A DNA stretch of 64,000 nucleotides from Pseudoalteromonas shioyasakiensis (GCF_024518675.1 NZ_JANIGL010000002.1:186001-250000); one strand, 5' to 3'; positions 21,397 through 32,341 are shown, counted from the stretch's first letter. Program-made: numbers and translations. The notes: generated by a model not told the origin, from the sequence alone.

Positions 21397-21858
21397 TTAC
21401 TGACTAAGCCCAAGTTCCATAAATAAGCTTTGAGGATTTTCACTGTAATTGCCAAATGGCCCACAAGACTTAAAACCTAAGTTTTCGTATAAATTAATCG
21501 ATTTTGTTTGTTTTGGGCCTGTTTCTAGTCGGATCAAAGGAATTTGCTCTTCCCCTGCATGGTGCAGCAGGATTTGCATAATGCGACGAGACAACCCTTT
21601 ACCACGGTAGCTTGGTTTAACATATAAACGGCGAATTTCACCATAGGGAGGAGTATCAAATTGCTTTACTATCGCGCCACACGCAACAATACCATCCTCG
21701 TTTTTCAAGCCTATCGCATACACGTTATCTTGATTTAATTGATCAACACTAAGTGATTGCGCTGTGGCCACTGGATATAAGGAGCAAATAAGTCGGTCGA
21801 TATCAGCAAAAACATTAATCACATCCTGGTCATTGGGGTTTAAATCGACTAACTGCAT
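21397..21858 (-). CDS. GNAT family N-acetyltransferase
   Basis: This 153-aa protein has the GNAT fold. The acetyl-CoA pyrophosphate loop YRGKGLSRRI is near residue 90, preceded by the IRRLYVKP strand, and the C-terminal LYENLGFKSCGPF motif is typical of PA4866/YafP-like members. The substrate is unknown. The ATG at 21858 is preferred over a TTG four codons earlier. It appears to be a single-gene unit. Confidence 0.88.
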   Translation of the reverse strand: MQLVDLNPNDQDVINVFADIDRLICSLYPVATAQSLSVDQLNQDNVYAIGLKNEDGIVACGAIVKQFDTPPYGEIRRLYVKPSYRGKGLSRRIMQILLHHAGEEQIPLIRLETGPKQTKSINLYENLGFKSCGPFGNYSENPQSLFMELGLSQ

Positions 21859-22005
21859 AGAACATCTCAATTTTTATTAAAAATTTGTTGTCAAACTATA
21901 CCGAATTGTAACAAATGAACAACCTTGTTCGGCCAGTTTTTATCACTTTAAGCTTATAAATTTACTGTACAACGAAAATAATGCAGTGATAAAGGCGTAT
22001 AGTGT

Positions 22006-22626
22006 TCAGGCATAGTCAAAGAATTTTCGATGCTCAACTCCAGCCAAGTTAGCATTTACTTTATTCGGGTGCTTATATTCGCGCCAATTAGCCACGTTCC
22101 GGCCAACATTTAATTTAGCAAAATCGGCTTCTCCCTGGGTTGGCAACGCCAAAAACTGCTTTAACTTTAACAAACTCCCTTGCTCGCTCACATCAAGGCA
22201 TAAAAAATCATCGCGATTTTTAAAATATTCAAATACTGCGAATTGATGCTCTAAAAAATAACGCGTCAAGGTTGTTGTTGATAAAGGATGTATCGCAGGG
22301 AACGTTTGATGAAAACTACGCTTAAGCACAGGGCTAAAATGACCGCCTTTGAACTCAAGATGCGGTGCCATTTTTTCCAGTAGCATCTTAATCGACGGTA
22401 ACCACTTCTCTACATCACGATTTAAATAGACAAATTTAGAATTAGGGAATAACTTGTCTAGGTGCATGTAATCACTAAAACAAGGGGCATCTGATATCGC
22501 ATCAGCCACTTCAAACGCTTTTTTAGTAAAAGCAGTATGCGCCACGTGTAAACCTAACTCAAGTAACGCAACACTAATGCTAGTAGTCCCGGTTCTTGGC
22601 AACCCGATTATAAAAACCTTTGACAT
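22006..22626 (-). CDS. Sulfotransferase-family protein
   Basis: This 206-aa protein has the PAPS 5'-phosphosulfate loop GLPRTGTTS at residues 8-16 and a matching KFVYLNRDVEKW segment near 80-90, where the family has its 3'-phosphate site (FVyl.R). It is short for the family and may be a minimal domain. The acceptor is unknown; related bacterial proteins modify carbohydrates or lipids. There is no signal peptide. It stands alone between the GNAT and chemoreceptor genes. Confidence 0.78.
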   Translation of the reverse strand: MSKVFIIGLPRTGTTSISVALLELGLHVAHTAFTKKAFEVADAISDAPCFSDYMHLDKLFPNSKFVYLNRDVEKWLPSIKMLLEKMAPHLEFKGGHFSPVLKRSFHQTFPAIHPLSTTTLTRYFLEHQFAVFEYFKNRDDFLCLDVSEQGSLLKLKQFLALPTQGEADFAKLNVGRNVANWREYKHPNKVNANLAGVEHRKFFDYA

Positions 22627-22682
22627 ACAGCACTCAATTTAAAAAAGAATGAGTATATAGCTAAAGATATAGATAACCTACC

Positions 22683-22713
22683 AAAAAACCCACTTTACAG
22701 GCAGTCAGTGGGT
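22683..22713 (-). terminator. Rho-independent terminator after the chemoreceptor gene
   Basis: On the minus strand ACCCACT and AGTGGGT pair across a 12-nt loop and are followed by TTTTTTGG. It lies just downstream of the methyl-accepting protein stop. Confidence 0.8.
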
Positions 22714-22743
22714 CTACCTTTACTGCAAAACCTTAATCAACTA

Positions 22744-24663
22744 CTAAACTTTAAAAAAGCTTATCAGTTTGGTCATAGATTGTGTCTGCTTAACCAGCAA
22801 GTCAATTTGCTCACTGATTGTATGTAGGCTTTGGGCATTATCATCAGCAAGCGTTTTTATTTTAATTACATTGTTATCCACATCTGCAGCAACGGACGAT
22901 TGCTCTTCAGCCCCAACGGCTACTTGGTTATTTGTATCAACAATTTCATTAATTGACGAGACGATTAAACTCAATGACTGACTAGATTCAGCCGTTAGTT
23001 CAACCACTAAATCCCCTTTTTCATTCGATGTGGCCATGACTTTAACAACGTCCGAAGCGCCAGTTTGAATTGCTTCTATAATATTAGTAATCTCACTAAT
23101 AGATTCTTGCGTTTTTTGTGCTAATGTACGTACCTCATCAGCTACCACCGCAAAGCCACGACCTTGTTCGCCAGCTCTTGCTGCTTCTATAGCTGCATTT
23201 AATGCTAATAAATTGGTTTGCTCTGCGATCCCTCTAATAACATCTAAGATTCCTTCAATGTTTGCGCTATTTTCACTTAAGGTGTTAACTACGGTAGATG
23301 CATGACCTAAAGCTTGTGCTAGCTCTGTCATGGCAGACTCAGTCTTAGTAACAACCCCTTTGGATGTTTCAACACTTTGCTCTGCCACTTGACTTGTATT
23401 AGAGGCATTACTAGCACTGTGAGATATTTGCATAGCTGCCGCAGCCATTTCATTGATAGCGGTAGCAACCATGTCAGTTTCTAATTGCTGATTTTGCACC
23501 GAGTTACTCGCGCCTGATACCGAATGCAAAATAGTTTCGCTGGAATTTTCTAACTCCTGGGTCACTTGCTTTAGTTGTTCAACTACATTTCTTAATGAGT
23601 CTGCAGATTGTGTTAGCGCACTATTTAATTGGCTAAATTCATCGCTTCCAGAAACTTCAATTCGTTGCGTTAAATCCCCCTTAGCAATGTTTTGTGCAAA
23701 ATTAACCGACAAGGCTAACGGACCCATAATTGACTTTATTAACCACCAGCTCAGTAGTGCCGCAATTACAAATGCAAAAACCAACACCACTATCATAATC
23801 GTTTGCGCTTGTTCACTTTGTTTGTCTGCAATTACCATTTCCTCGCTAACAAGCGCTGACATTCTATTAGATGCATTCCCGGCAACTTGCAGCATCGCTG
23901 TCTGCATGTCGTTTAACTGGGTAAAAGCGGCCACTGTGTTATTAAAAATAAGTTGATATTCACTGAGCTCTTGCTGTAATTGAGAGAGTAATTGCAAAGT
24001 TGCAGGCGACTGCATCATGCCTTTCATCTCATCAATCAGCAGCTTTAACTTTTGGATGTTATTTGTAATTTGAGTATTCGTTTGTTGGTCTTGTGTTGTT
24101 GAGTATTTCCATACAGCCACTCGCGTTTCATTGAACAAATCACGAAATTGCTTAGCTTTTAAGAAACGGCTAAATTCTGTAAAGTCTTGCTGGTTTTGCT
24201 TAAAGTAAGCTTCAATACTCGCTAACGTTTCATCAATTGCAGTACCAACATTGAGCGCTGCCGTATCAAACTGTGTCCGTGAGCTTATTAGTGCCTGTTT
24301 AGCTTGGCTAAACTCTTTAAATAGCTTGATAAACTCATTGATGTCAGCCTGTATGCTATCCACTTGACGAATACTTGTATCGACTTCCATTTTCTTTTTA
24401 ACACTCGCGAGTAAAGCTAACGCCTCACTGGAGTACTCTATTGCTTGCTGTTTAAAGCTCTCGGATTCTTGAATCATATAATCAGCTTGAGCTAGCCTTG
24501 ATGCATATAAATCAGCATCTGCAAATGTGATATCAAGCATCATATCTGATTGCTTAGCCTGAGATTTTAAAGAAAGGGATGCGAACACACCTAACACTAA
24601 AGTTAAAGACAGAATTATGCCAAAAATAACATAGAGTTTTTTCTTTACTGTAAACTGACCCAT
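22744..24663 (-). CDS. Methyl-accepting chemotaxis protein
   Basis: This 639-aa transducer has TM1 (about 11-31), a mostly helical periplasmic ligand domain (about 32-285, consistent with a four-helix bundle of the HBM or similar type), TM2 (about 288-308), HAMP (about 309-362) and a cytoplasmic signalling hairpin. The hairpin tip is the conserved [19 protein letters not shown] (481-499), followed by [12 protein letters not shown]. It will couple through CheW to CheA and change flagellar rotation. The ligand is unknown. It is monocistronic with its own terminator. Confidence 0.95.
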   Translation of the reverse strand: MGQFTVKKKLYVIFGIILSLTLVLGVFASLSLKSQAKQSDMMLDITFADADLYASRLAQADYMIQESESFKQQAIEYSSEALALLASVKKKMEVDTSIRQVDSIQADINEFIKLFKEFSQAKQALISSRTQFDTAALNVGTAIDETLASIEAYFKQNQQDFTEFSRFLKAKQFRDLFNETRVAVWKYSTTQDQQTNTQITNNIQKLKLLIDEMKGMMQSPATLQLLSQLQQELSEYQLIFNNTVAAFTQLNDMQTAMLQVAGNASNRMSALVSEEMVIADKQSEQAQTIMIVVLVFAFVIAALLSWWLIKSIMGPLALSVNFAQNIAKGDLTQRIEVSGSDEFSQLNSALTQSADSLRNVVEQLKQVTQELENSSETILHSVSGASNSVQNQQLETDMVATAINEMAAAAMQISHSASNASNTSQVAEQSVETSKGVVTKTESAMTELAQALGHASTVVNTLSENSANIEGILDVIRGIAEQTNLLALNAAIEAARAGEQGRGFAVVADEVRTLAQKTQESISEITNIIEAIQTGASDVVKVMATSNEKGDLVVELTAESSQSLSLIVSSINEIVDTNNQVAVGAEEQSSVAADVDNNVIKIKTLADDNAQSLHTISEQIDLLVKQTQSMTKLISFFKV

Positions 24664-24940
24664 TCGCGTTTCCTAATAAGCATACATAACTAATTGACAA
24701 AATTGAGTTCTACCCCTCAAATATTATAGTACACAATTTAAATTATGTATGATTAAGCCAGCTAGGAAAATTCAGATATTTCAAAATAAAAACATAGTGT
24801 TACAAATATTTATGAGAATTAAACGAATCTTGAAATACGTTAAAAGTACCAGATAATAGTTTGTTACTTAAAAGTACTGTTAAAAATAACTGAGCAATTT
24901 ATAATTTAGCCATATGATAAAAATAATCTGAGGTATTTTT

Positions 24941-25669
24941 GTGCAGTTTACCCAAGGTATAGAGTACTTTTTTTCCGGCTTCAAATTGATCACACAAAAA
25001 GGTTTAAAACGATTTGTGTTTATTCCTTTATTAATAAATATTGCGCTTTTTGGTAGTTCGCTGTTTTTTTTATACGGATGGCTAACTGAAGGGTTTACTT
25101 ATTTAACCAACATGCTGCCAAGTTGGCTGAGCTGGCTTGAGTGGCTAATGTGGCCTATTGCTATATTAGTCATTCTATTTAGTTACAGTATGCTTTTTAC
25201 GGTGATCACTAACTTTATTGCAGCCCCCTTTAATGGACTGCTAAGTGAAAAAGTAGAGCTGCATTTAACCGGCCAAAAAATTAATGATGACGGCTTCGCT
25301 GACTTATTAAAAGATGTTCCGCGAATGCTTGGCCGTGAATGGACAAAGCTGTGTTATTACCTGCCACGGGCGATTGGTTTCTTTATTTTATTATGGATAT
25401 TACCCGTTATCGGCCAAGTTTTATGGGTGTTGTTTACTTGTTGGATGTATGCGGTGCAATATAAAGACTATGCATTTGATAACCATAAGATCTGTTTTAA
25501 ACAAATGAAGCAAGATTTAAAACAAAAGCAGGGCTTATCCTACGGTTTTGGTTTAGCTGTTATGTTACTTACGGCAATTCCAATCGTTAATTTAATTGTA
25601 ATGCCTGTGGCTGTGTGCGGAGCTACGCGTTTATGGGTAGATAACTACCGACCAAATTACCGAAATTAA
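24941..25669 (+). CDS. cysZ: Sulfate transporter CysZ
   Basis: CysZ brings sulfate into the cell for cysteine synthesis. The 242-aa protein starts FTQGIEYFFSGFKLI, typical of the family, and has about four membrane segments with the characteristic FNGLLSEKVE loop. The GTG start at 24941 has a TGAGG ribosome site seven bases upstream. In E. coli cysZ sits next to zipA; here it is about 14 kb away, so that neighbourhood has been rearranged. Confidence 0.92.
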   Translation: MQFTQGIEYFFSGFKLITQKGLKRFVFIPLLINIALFGSSLFFLYGWLTEGFTYLTNMLPSWLSWLEWLMWPIAILVILFSYSMLFTVITNFIAAPFNGLLSEKVELHLTGQKINDDGFADLLKDVPRMLGREWTKLCYYLPRAIGFFILLWILPVIGQVLWVLFTCWMYAVQYKDYAFDNHKICFKQMKQDLKQKQGLSYGFGLAVMLLTAIPIVNLIVMPVAVCGATRLWVDNYRPNYRN

Positions 25670-25673
25670 TTTT

Positions 25674-25702
25674 AAAGCACAGCTGTTTTGCTGTGCTTTT
25701 TT
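25674..25702. terminator. Bidirectional terminator between cysZ and rlmM
   Basis: AAAGCACAGC-TGTTTT-GCTGTGCTTT gives a 10-bp stem followed by T's on the plus strand and with A's and T's on the other side. It serves the convergent cysZ and rlmM genes. Confidence 0.92.
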
Positions 25703-25714
25703 CTAGCTAAAAAA

Positions 25715-26800
25715 TTAACTATACAAACTCTGTGGTACTTTGGTGACATTCAAGTGCACCGTTATCTCTTCTCTATCATGATATAAATGCTTTGCTTGTA
25801 ATTCATAGCTGATACTGTATTTATCAAGTTCTTCCCTTATCATGGTTAAGCACTCATAAACGCTGTCAAAACGTTTTTTCATAGGGAGTTTTAAATTAAA
25901 TATGAGTTCTTTAGCATACGCGTTGACAGCCCAGTCAATCATCAAGTTTGTTACTTTGGTGGGCTTTTCAACCATGTCACACACTAACCATTGTATATTG
26001 CGCTTTTCTGGCCGGTATTTAAAACCATCTGCTCTAAAGTGCTTAATTTGCCCCGTTTCCATTAAATCATCGTTCATTGGGCCGTTATCAATAGCACTGA
26101 CAAACATGCCGCGGCGCACTAGCTGATATGTCCATCCTCCTGGGCATGCCCCCAAATCTACGCCGCGCATCCCTGCTTGTACCCGTGACTCAACTTCATT
26201 AGGCGGTATAAATACATTAAATGCTTCATCAAGTTTTAAAGTCGAACGGCTAGGCGCATCACTTGGCATACGCAAGCGCAAAATACCCATAAAGAATGGT
26301 GAATTATTGTAGCTGTATGAATGTCCCACGTAGGCTGTATTGTTAGTCAAAAACATCACATGCATAACCGGACGATTAGCTTTGGGCTCACGCAGTACGG
26401 TGTTTTGTTTTTCTAACGCTTTTTTGAGAGGAGTTGATATTTTTTTACAAAAGGTTAAAAGCTCTTTGCCTTCATTAGTATCAGGGGTTTCTACACGTAG
26501 TTCTGAGCACAGCGGAAAATCGGCTGCTGCGGTTTTAATTTCACCAACCCGGTCTTCAACGGGCATATTCTCAAGTAACCTTCCTGCGAACCATTGGCGT
26601 GCAAACACCATATTTTTAAAATCGACTTTTTTGATGATCTCGTCACTGTGTGATGCTTCAAAGCACTCATAAACCACATAACCTGTGTTAGGTTTGGCTT
26701 TCACATAACCGGCAAATCCTTGCTCTGCAGCATGAAAGGTTATTTCTGCTGCGGCATCACTTTCAAACCCGCTTCGACAATAAATCACTACGCTTGACAT
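25715..26800 (-). CDS. rlmM: 23S rRNA C2498 2'-O-ribose methyltransferase RlmM
   Basis: RlmM methylates C2498 of 23S rRNA using SAM. The 361-aa protein has an N-terminal THUMP-like region and a C-terminal Rossmann methyltransferase domain with the SAM motif GVDLGACPGGWTYQL near residue 220. The start at 26800 gives the family N-terminus MSSVVIYCRSGFE and has AAGGG upstream. As in E. coli, it lies beside ygdD and gcvA. Confidence 0.96.
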   Translation of the reverse strand: MSSVVIYCRSGFESDAAAEITFHAAEQGFAGYVKAKPNTGYVVYECFEASHSDEIIKKVDFKNMVFARQWFAGRLLENMPVEDRVGEIKTAAADFPLCSELRVETPDTNEGKELLTFCKKISTPLKKALEKQNTVLREPKANRPVMHVMFLTNNTAYVGHSYSYNNSPFFMGILRLRMPSDAPSRSTLKLDEAFNVFIPPNEVESRVQAGMRGVDLGACPGGWTYQLVRRGMFVSAIDNGPMNDDLMETGQIKHFRADGFKYRPEKRNIQWLVCDMVEKPTKVTNLMIDWAVNAYAKELIFNLKLPMKKRFDSVYECLTMIREELDKYSISYELQAKHLYHDREEITVHLNVTKVPQSLYS

Positions 26801-26839
26801 AAAAACCCTTAAATTGCGCATTCCACGCTAATTTTTTTA

Positions 26840-27208
26840 TTAAAATTTAAACCGTGCAACTTGCACTAAAATAATCAACCAGCCAACAATAAAACACAGT
26901 CCACCTAAAGGTGTAATTGGTCCAAGCCATTTATGCCCCGTTACAGCCAGTAAATATAAGCTCCCACTAAAGAGTAAGATACCTGCAATAAAAAACCAGC
27001 CTGCGGCAGTTAAATTTAAGCCCCACTTTATTAAAATAGCCACGGCAATAAGCGCAAGGCCATGGAACATTTGATACTCAGCAGCGGTTTTAAACACGCC
27101 GATTGCATACTCAGAAACGCGACTTTTTAAACCATGGGCGGCAAATGCGCCTAGCACCACTGATAACATACAAAACAAGCTACCAGCCATGAGAAATAGT
27201 TTGATCAT
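26840..27208 (-). CDS. ygdD: DUF423 family membrane protein (YgdD)
   Basis: This 122-aa protein has four hydrophobic helices and the DUF423 signature LGAFAAHGLK near residue 20, with YQMFHGLALI near 50. Function is unknown. The start at 27208 has AAAGGAG upstream. The rlmM-ygdD-(hydrolase)-gcvA order mirrors the E. coli neighbourhood apart from the extra hydrolase gene. Confidence 0.9.
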   Translation of the reverse strand: MIKLFLMAGSLFCMLSVVLGAFAAHGLKSRVSEYAIGVFKTAAEYQMFHGLALIAVAILIKWGLNLTAAGWFFIAGILLFSGSLYLLAVTGHKWLGPITPLGGLCFIVGWLIILVQVARFKF

Positions 27209-27228
27209 AGCAATCTCCTTTAATTCGA

Positions 27229-27855
27229 CTAACAATGCTGCTTAATAAATTTACTTGCGTGCTCAGCTGCTACCTGTAAATTTTGCTCAAGCGTTATGCC
27301 ACTTTTTTTCCGTGGTTTTAAAGAGTGATCGCCATCCGTTAACCAGACAAATTCGGGGCGTTTATCAAACGTTAGTGCATTTAACTCTTCACGGGTACCA
27401 AATGTATCTCGCTCACCTTGAAGCACCATAAATGGACATGGAATATCGCCGAAATGCTCAATACGTAACTTCTCGGGCTTACCCGGCGGATGAAATGGAT
27501 AACCAAAAGCTAACACACCATTGATCTTTTTATTTGTCTCACATACCAGCATTGAGGCCATTCTGCCCCCCATTGACTTACCACCTATAAATAATGGCAA
27601 TGTTGGCTCTGTTTGTTCAATAACTTGGGCAAAATAAACAAGTAATTTGGGGGCTCGCTCAGGCGGTCTACGTTTCTTGGTTTGTTTAGCGATTTGCATA
27701 TATTCAAAGTCAAATAGCCCAACATTAATACCTTGCTCGGCTAATAAACTTGCCATCTGTTGCATAAACTCAGAGTCACTGCCCGCACCTGCCCCATGAG
27801 CAAAAATAAACTGTGCGTGGGCTGATTGTTTTGCTTTTATCCATTGTATTGTCAT
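27229..27855 (-). CDS. Alpha/beta hydrolase (KANL3/Tex30-like)
   Basis: This 208-aa protein has an alpha/beta hydrolase fold. FAHGAGAGSDS near residue 20 forms the oxyanion-hole strand, GGKSMGGRMA near 95 holds the nucleophile Ser, and a late DGDHSL segment supplies the catalytic His. The family resembles the KANL3/Tex30 hydrolases; its substrate is unknown. It is one base from the gcvA stop, so it is co-transcribed with gcvA. It is the extra gene compared with the E. coli ygdD-gcvA pair. Confidence 0.85.
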   Translation of the reverse strand: MTIQWIKAKQSAHAQFIFAHGAGAGSDSEFMQQMASLLAEQGINVGLFDFEYMQIAKQTKKRRPPERAPKLLVYFAQVIEQTEPTLPLFIGGKSMGGRMASMLVCETNKKINGVLAFGYPFHPPGKPEKLRIEHFGDIPCPFMVLQGERDTFGTREELNALTFDKRPEFVWLTDGDHSLKPRKKSGITLEQNLQVAAEHASKFIKQHC

Positions 27856-27856
27856 T

Positions 27857-28753
27857 TTAAAACTCTTGTTCTTGCTCTACTAAATCAAGCATCCATTCTT
27901 TAAAGGACACTATTTTACCCAGCTCTGATTGTGATTCACGGTTAACCAAGTAGTAGGCGTTTTTACTTTCTAGGCTATGGCTAAAGGGGATCACCAAACG
28001 TCCGGCATCAATATCTGGTTTTGCTAGAACACTGTTACCAATTGCAACGCCTTGACCATGAACAGCTGCTTGAAGCACCATAGATGAGTGACTAAATATA
28101 GGGCCTTGGTTCACTTGCACGTTACGCACACCGGCGGTTTTCATCCAAGTTTTCCAGTTTTTCCTTGTCGTATCATGTAACAAGGTGTGATTCGCCAAAT
28201 CGCTCGGTTGGTTAAGGGGTTTAGGCCCTGTTAACAACATAGGGCTGCACAGTGGTACTAAGTATTCAGTATGTAACTTATGGGTTTGTACGCCGCTCCA
28301 ATGACCGCGACCATAATAAATGGCAACATCAACGTCATCTGAGAGGGAGTTTTCATCTTGATCTTGAGCTTTTATTCGCACATCTATTTCAGGATGTAAC
28401 TCATTAAATAAACTAAGTCTAGGTACTAACCATTGGATTGCAAAACTTGGCGTTAGGCTCACCGTTAGGGAGCCTTTGGCACCTCTCGCTAGCAGCTTTT
28501 CTGTGGCATCAATCAACTGAGTAAAAATCTCTTTGATATCTAAAAAGTAACCCTGCCCTTCTTCGGTGAGCAATAACGAGCGATTTTTGCGTAAAAAAAG
28601 TTTTAAACCAAGGTGTTCTTCAAGTGTTTTTATTTGATGACTCACTGCGGCCTGAGTGACATAAAGCTCTTCGGCAGCTTTGGTGAAGCTCAAATGGCGA
28701 GCAGCTGCTTCAAATGCTTTTAATGCATTTAATGGCGGGACGCGTCGAGACAT
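27857..28753 (-). CDS. gcvA: LysR-type regulator GcvA
   Basis: This is the regulator of the glycine cleavage system in E. coli. The 298-aa protein has an N-terminal winged helix (about 7-66) with AARHLSFTKAAEELYVTQAA, and a substrate-binding effector domain with YGRG and FSHSSMVLQAAVHGQG motifs that closely follow E. coli GcvA. The ATG at 28753 gives the expected MSRRVPPLNAL start; a GTG three codons upstream is possible. Its targets gcvTHP are not in this window. Confidence 0.92.
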   Translation of the reverse strand: MSRRVPPLNALKAFEAAARHLSFTKAAEELYVTQAAVSHQIKTLEEHLGLKLFLRKNRSLLLTEEGQGYFLDIKEIFTQLIDATEKLLARGAKGSLTVSLTPSFAIQWLVPRLSLFNELHPEIDVRIKAQDQDENSLSDDVDVAIYYGRGHWSGVQTHKLHTEYLVPLCSPMLLTGPKPLNQPSDLANHTLLHDTTRKNWKTWMKTAGVRNVQVNQGPIFSHSSMVLQAAVHGQGVAIGNSVLAKPDIDAGRLVIPFSHSLESKNAYYLVNRESQSELGKIVSFKEWMLDLVEQEQEF

Positions 28754-28830
28754 ATTAACCACTCTTAGAATTAGTTTTTCTTATGAGTGGATTATATACC
28801 CATGCCAAGGATGTGTATATTCGAGAGATA

Positions 28831-28855
28831 AAAAAAGCGACTTACGTCGCTTTTT
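28831..28855 (-). terminator. Terminator after kdsA
   Basis: AAAAAGCGAC-TTAC-GTCGCTTTTT is a perfect hairpin with T-runs on both strands. It lies between the kdsA stop and gcvA and closes the long minus-strand hemA-kdsA run. Confidence 0.92.
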
Positions 28856-28871
28856 AAACCACTTATTTTAG

Positions 28872-29735
<864 letters not shown>

Positions 29736-30989
29736 TTAAGGTGCAACTGCTTGCATCATTAATCCACAAATATATGCCATGTAAGTACCGACTCCGTAGC
29801 CCATTACTGCTAACAATACGCCCACAGGGGCAAGCGAAGGGTGAAACGCTGATGCAACTACAGGCGCTGAAGCGGCGCCACCCACATTTGCTTGCGAGCC
29901 AACAGCCATATAGAACAACGGCGCTTTAATGATTTTAGCAACAATCAACATTAAGCTTGCATGAGTTAACATCCAAATTAAACCAATCACAAAGTACATC
30001 GGTGATTCAAGAATGGCTGTTATATTCATATGTAAACCAATTGAGGCAACCAAAATATATAAAAAGCTCGATGCCACTTTGGATGCACCAAATGACTCAA
30101 TATGGCGTACTTTAGTAAAAGATAAACTAATACCAATTGTGGTTGAAATAACAATTAGCCAAAAGAACTTACTATTTAAACTGTATTCTTGCGCCCATGG
30201 GAAATTCGCACCAAAGAAAGGACCTAAAAAATCAGCACAAAAATGGGCAAGCCCCGTAATACCGAATGCGATAGCAATGATCGTCATATAATCATTAAGT
30301 GTAGGCATACGGGCATGTTCTGCTTGGTATTTTTCTACACGATTTTTTAAGTCTTCAATTGCGCTGGTATCTGCCCCTGTTTTAGCGTCAATCGCTTTAT
30401 GGTTAGCCGCCATTAATAGTAAAACTGCCATCCATAAGTTTGCCACAATGACATCAACAGTCACCATAGCAGAGAATATATCGCCGCCGACATCAAACAT
30501 TTCTTTCATTGAAGCTTGGTTCGCGCCACCGCCAATCCAACTACCGGCAATGGTCGTCATACCGCGCCAAACAGCATCAGGACCGTGGCCGCCGACCGCG
30601 TCAGGGTAAACGGCACTCATCACAAGTATGGCTAAGGGGCCACCAATTACGATACCCACTGTGCCGGTTAAAAACATGATCAGGGCTTTGGGGCCTAAAT
30701 TAATAATCGCTTTTAAATCAATACTAATGGTGAGTAGAATTAAGCACGCTGGTAATAAATAGCGCGAGGCAACGTAATACACGTTAGAAGAATGACCATC
30801 GACAATACCAAAGGTATTCAATAATGATGGTAAAAAATAACACAATAATAATGCAGGGACATATTTGTAAAACTTCTTCAGCGCTGTATTTTCACTATGT
30901 GATGTTTTAAAAATAAAGCCGAGAATTACAGCTAATAAACCAAATACAACAGCATCATTGGTGATCAATGCAGTATGGGCGTCAGCCAT
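29736..30989 (-). CDS. DUF819 family membrane protein
   Basis: This 417-aa, roughly ten-TM protein matches the DUF819 (YjcL-like) family. Recognisable blocks are the glycine-rich GSWIGGGANQASM near residue 150 and GSQANVGGAASAPVVASAF near 375, which form a pseudo-repeat of the kind seen in transporters. A transport role, perhaps for an organic anion, is plausible but not shown. It sits between sirB1 and kdsA, an insertion relative to the E. coli sirB1-kdsA pair. Confidence 0.85.
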   Translation of the reverse strand: MADAHTALITNDAVVFGLLAVILGFIFKTSHSENTALKKFYKYVPALLLCYFLPSLLNTFGIVDGHSSNVYYVASRYLLPACLILLTISIDLKAIINLGPKALIMFLTGTVGIVIGGPLAILVMSAVYPDAVGGHGPDAVWRGMTTIAGSWIGGGANQASMKEMFDVGGDIFSAMVTVDVIVANLWMAVLLLMAANHKAIDAKTGADTSAIEDLKNRVEKYQAEHARMPTLNDYMTIIAIAFGITGLAHFCADFLGPFFGANFPWAQEYSLNSKFFWLIVISTTIGISLSFTKVRHIESFGASKVASSFLYILVASIGLHMNITAILESPMYFVIGLIWMLTHASLMLIVAKIIKAPLFYMAVGSQANVGGAASAPVVASAFHPSLAPVGVLLAVMGYGVGTYMAYICGLMMQAVAP

Positions 30990-31006
30990 GTTGATTTCCT
31001 TTAAAT

Positions 31007-31834
31007 TTAGTGGTGAGTTTTATTATTATCTTCGAGTTCTTCAATCTGATGTTGAATAATTTCAATGGCAGGATCATCTGGGCATTCATCAATAAAAAAT
31101 TGCAGATCATCTCGTGCCATCTTTGGACAATCTAACTGATTTAGTAAATAACCGCGATCGCGACGTTCATACGGATCATCCCCTAACATTTCCATTAGCA
31201 TTTCGACACAAGTCAGTGCATGGCCAAATTTATTTTCACTAATAAACGCCCATTTCTGTTGTGCTAAGTAAAGCTTGTAAACATCTTCATCAAAAATCAG
31301 CTCAAGGGGTTCTTGCCCATCGCCGTTTTCTTCGCTGGCATTTTCAGGAATGATATACCAACTTTGTTGACCTGAGCTTGGCTCTAATACATAGCCTTCC
31401 TCGTCGCTAATTGCAACATGGACGTTGACGTCATTATTACTAATGCATACGCTGGCGTCATAATCAGCATGCTGTAAAAGATGGCATAGCAAAATCCCCA
31501 AGGTAGTAGGTGAGCCGCTGCGCATTGCCAAAGTATAACTAAAGCTATTGAGAGTGTATTCAGGTACTTTTAAACTAGAAACACTAAACATCCACTTGGT
31601 ATAAAACATATCAAGCAAAGTATCGAGACGGTCATGAATGTCGTTTTCTTGCTGGCAAAGCTCAGTAATTTGGTTTTCAAGTTCACTAAGAGTTGCAAAG
31701 CTTTGGCTTAGATGAGCTTGCGGATCCCATTTGGCTTCTGCACTTATACAGCGGTACAAAGCCGCTGGAGTAAATGCACCATAGTTTTCATCTTGATAGG
31801 TTTCGTTTTCATCTTCAAACCAAGGTGTGGTCAT
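31007..31834 (-). CDS. sirB1: SirB1 family protein (transglutaminase-like plus TPR)
   Basis: This 275-aa protein belongs to the SirB1/YchA family, with an N-terminal transglutaminase-like fold and a C-terminal TPR segment (RDRGYLLNQLDCPKMARDDLQF near residue 230). Here the usual catalytic region SGSPTTLGILLCHLL keeps the family helix but has no obvious Cys, and an acidic insertion (ENASEENGDGQEP) follows it. In E. coli it lies between prmC and kdsA with unknown function. The same neighbourhood is kept here. Confidence 0.85.
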   Translation of the reverse strand: MTTPWFEDENETYQDENYGAFTPAALYRCISAEAKWDPQAHLSQSFATLSELENQITELCQQENDIHDRLDTLLDMFYTKWMFSVSSLKVPEYTLNSFSYTLAMRSGSPTTLGILLCHLLQHADYDASVCISNNDVNVHVAISDEEGYVLEPSSGQQSWYIIPENASEENGDGQEPLELIFDEDVYKLYLAQQKWAFISENKFGHALTCVEMLMEMLGDDPYERRDRGYLLNQLDCPKMARDDLQFFIDECPDDPAIEIIQHQIEELEDNNKTHH

Positions 31835-31908
31835 TAATACTGCAACATCTATTATTAATACGAAGAGTTAGTTTACCTAGTTTTTGATTCAGTTACCAAC
31901 GCGTTTAC

Positions 31909-31940
31909 AGCCCAAAGAGAGGAAGATTACTCTTTGGGCT
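31909..31940. other. Perfect 11-bp hairpin between sirB2 and sirB1
   Basis: AGCCCAAAGAG pairs with CTCTTTGGGCT across a 10-nt loop. The T-run (TTTTTT) lies on the plus-strand side, so it looks like a terminator for plus-strand transcripts although both flanking genes are on the minus strand. On the minus strand no T-run follows. Confidence 0.6.
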
Positions 31941-31966
31941 AAATTTTTTAAATATGGCGGCGTTTG

Positions 31967-32341
31967 TTAAAGTAGCAGCGGAGTTTTCGTAACGGCCAGC
32001 TTACCGATTAAAGCAATAACAGCTGTCGTTACAACTAAAAAGCCAATTTTAGCTGCCATTGCTTTTTGCTTGCTAGCAATAATACCAAAAGCTATGTACG
32101 CGACCACGAGAATAATTTTCTCTAACAGCCACATCTGTTCCAGCGGGTTTATTTTCGCAATGGCCATTAAAACAATGGCTGATATCAGTAAAAAGGTATC
32201 TGTTGCGTGGCTACCAATAAAAACCACTTTATTTTTCGCAATGGCCCCACTGCCCATACGTGAGAACGATCGTACATAAAATAAAAGTATACTTAAAACG
32301 GCGATTGCCATATGTGTGTGTTTTACTGCTAAATAATCCAT
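31967..32341 (-). CDS. sirB2: SirB2 family membrane protein
   Basis: This 124-aa protein has four hydrophobic helices. The KHTHMAIAVLSILLFYVRSF opening and the FIGSHATDTFLLISAI segment match SirB2 (YchQ). Function is unknown; the family is linked by position to sirB1 and kdsA. It is separated from sirB1 by a 132-bp gap that holds a strong hairpin. Confidence 0.88.
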   Translation of the reverse strand: MDYLAVKHTHMAIAVLSILLFYVRSFSRMGSGAIAKNKVVFIGSHATDTFLLISAIVLMAIAKINPLEQMWLLEKIILVVAYIAFGIIASKQKAMAAKIGFLVVTTAVIALIGKLAVTKTPLLL

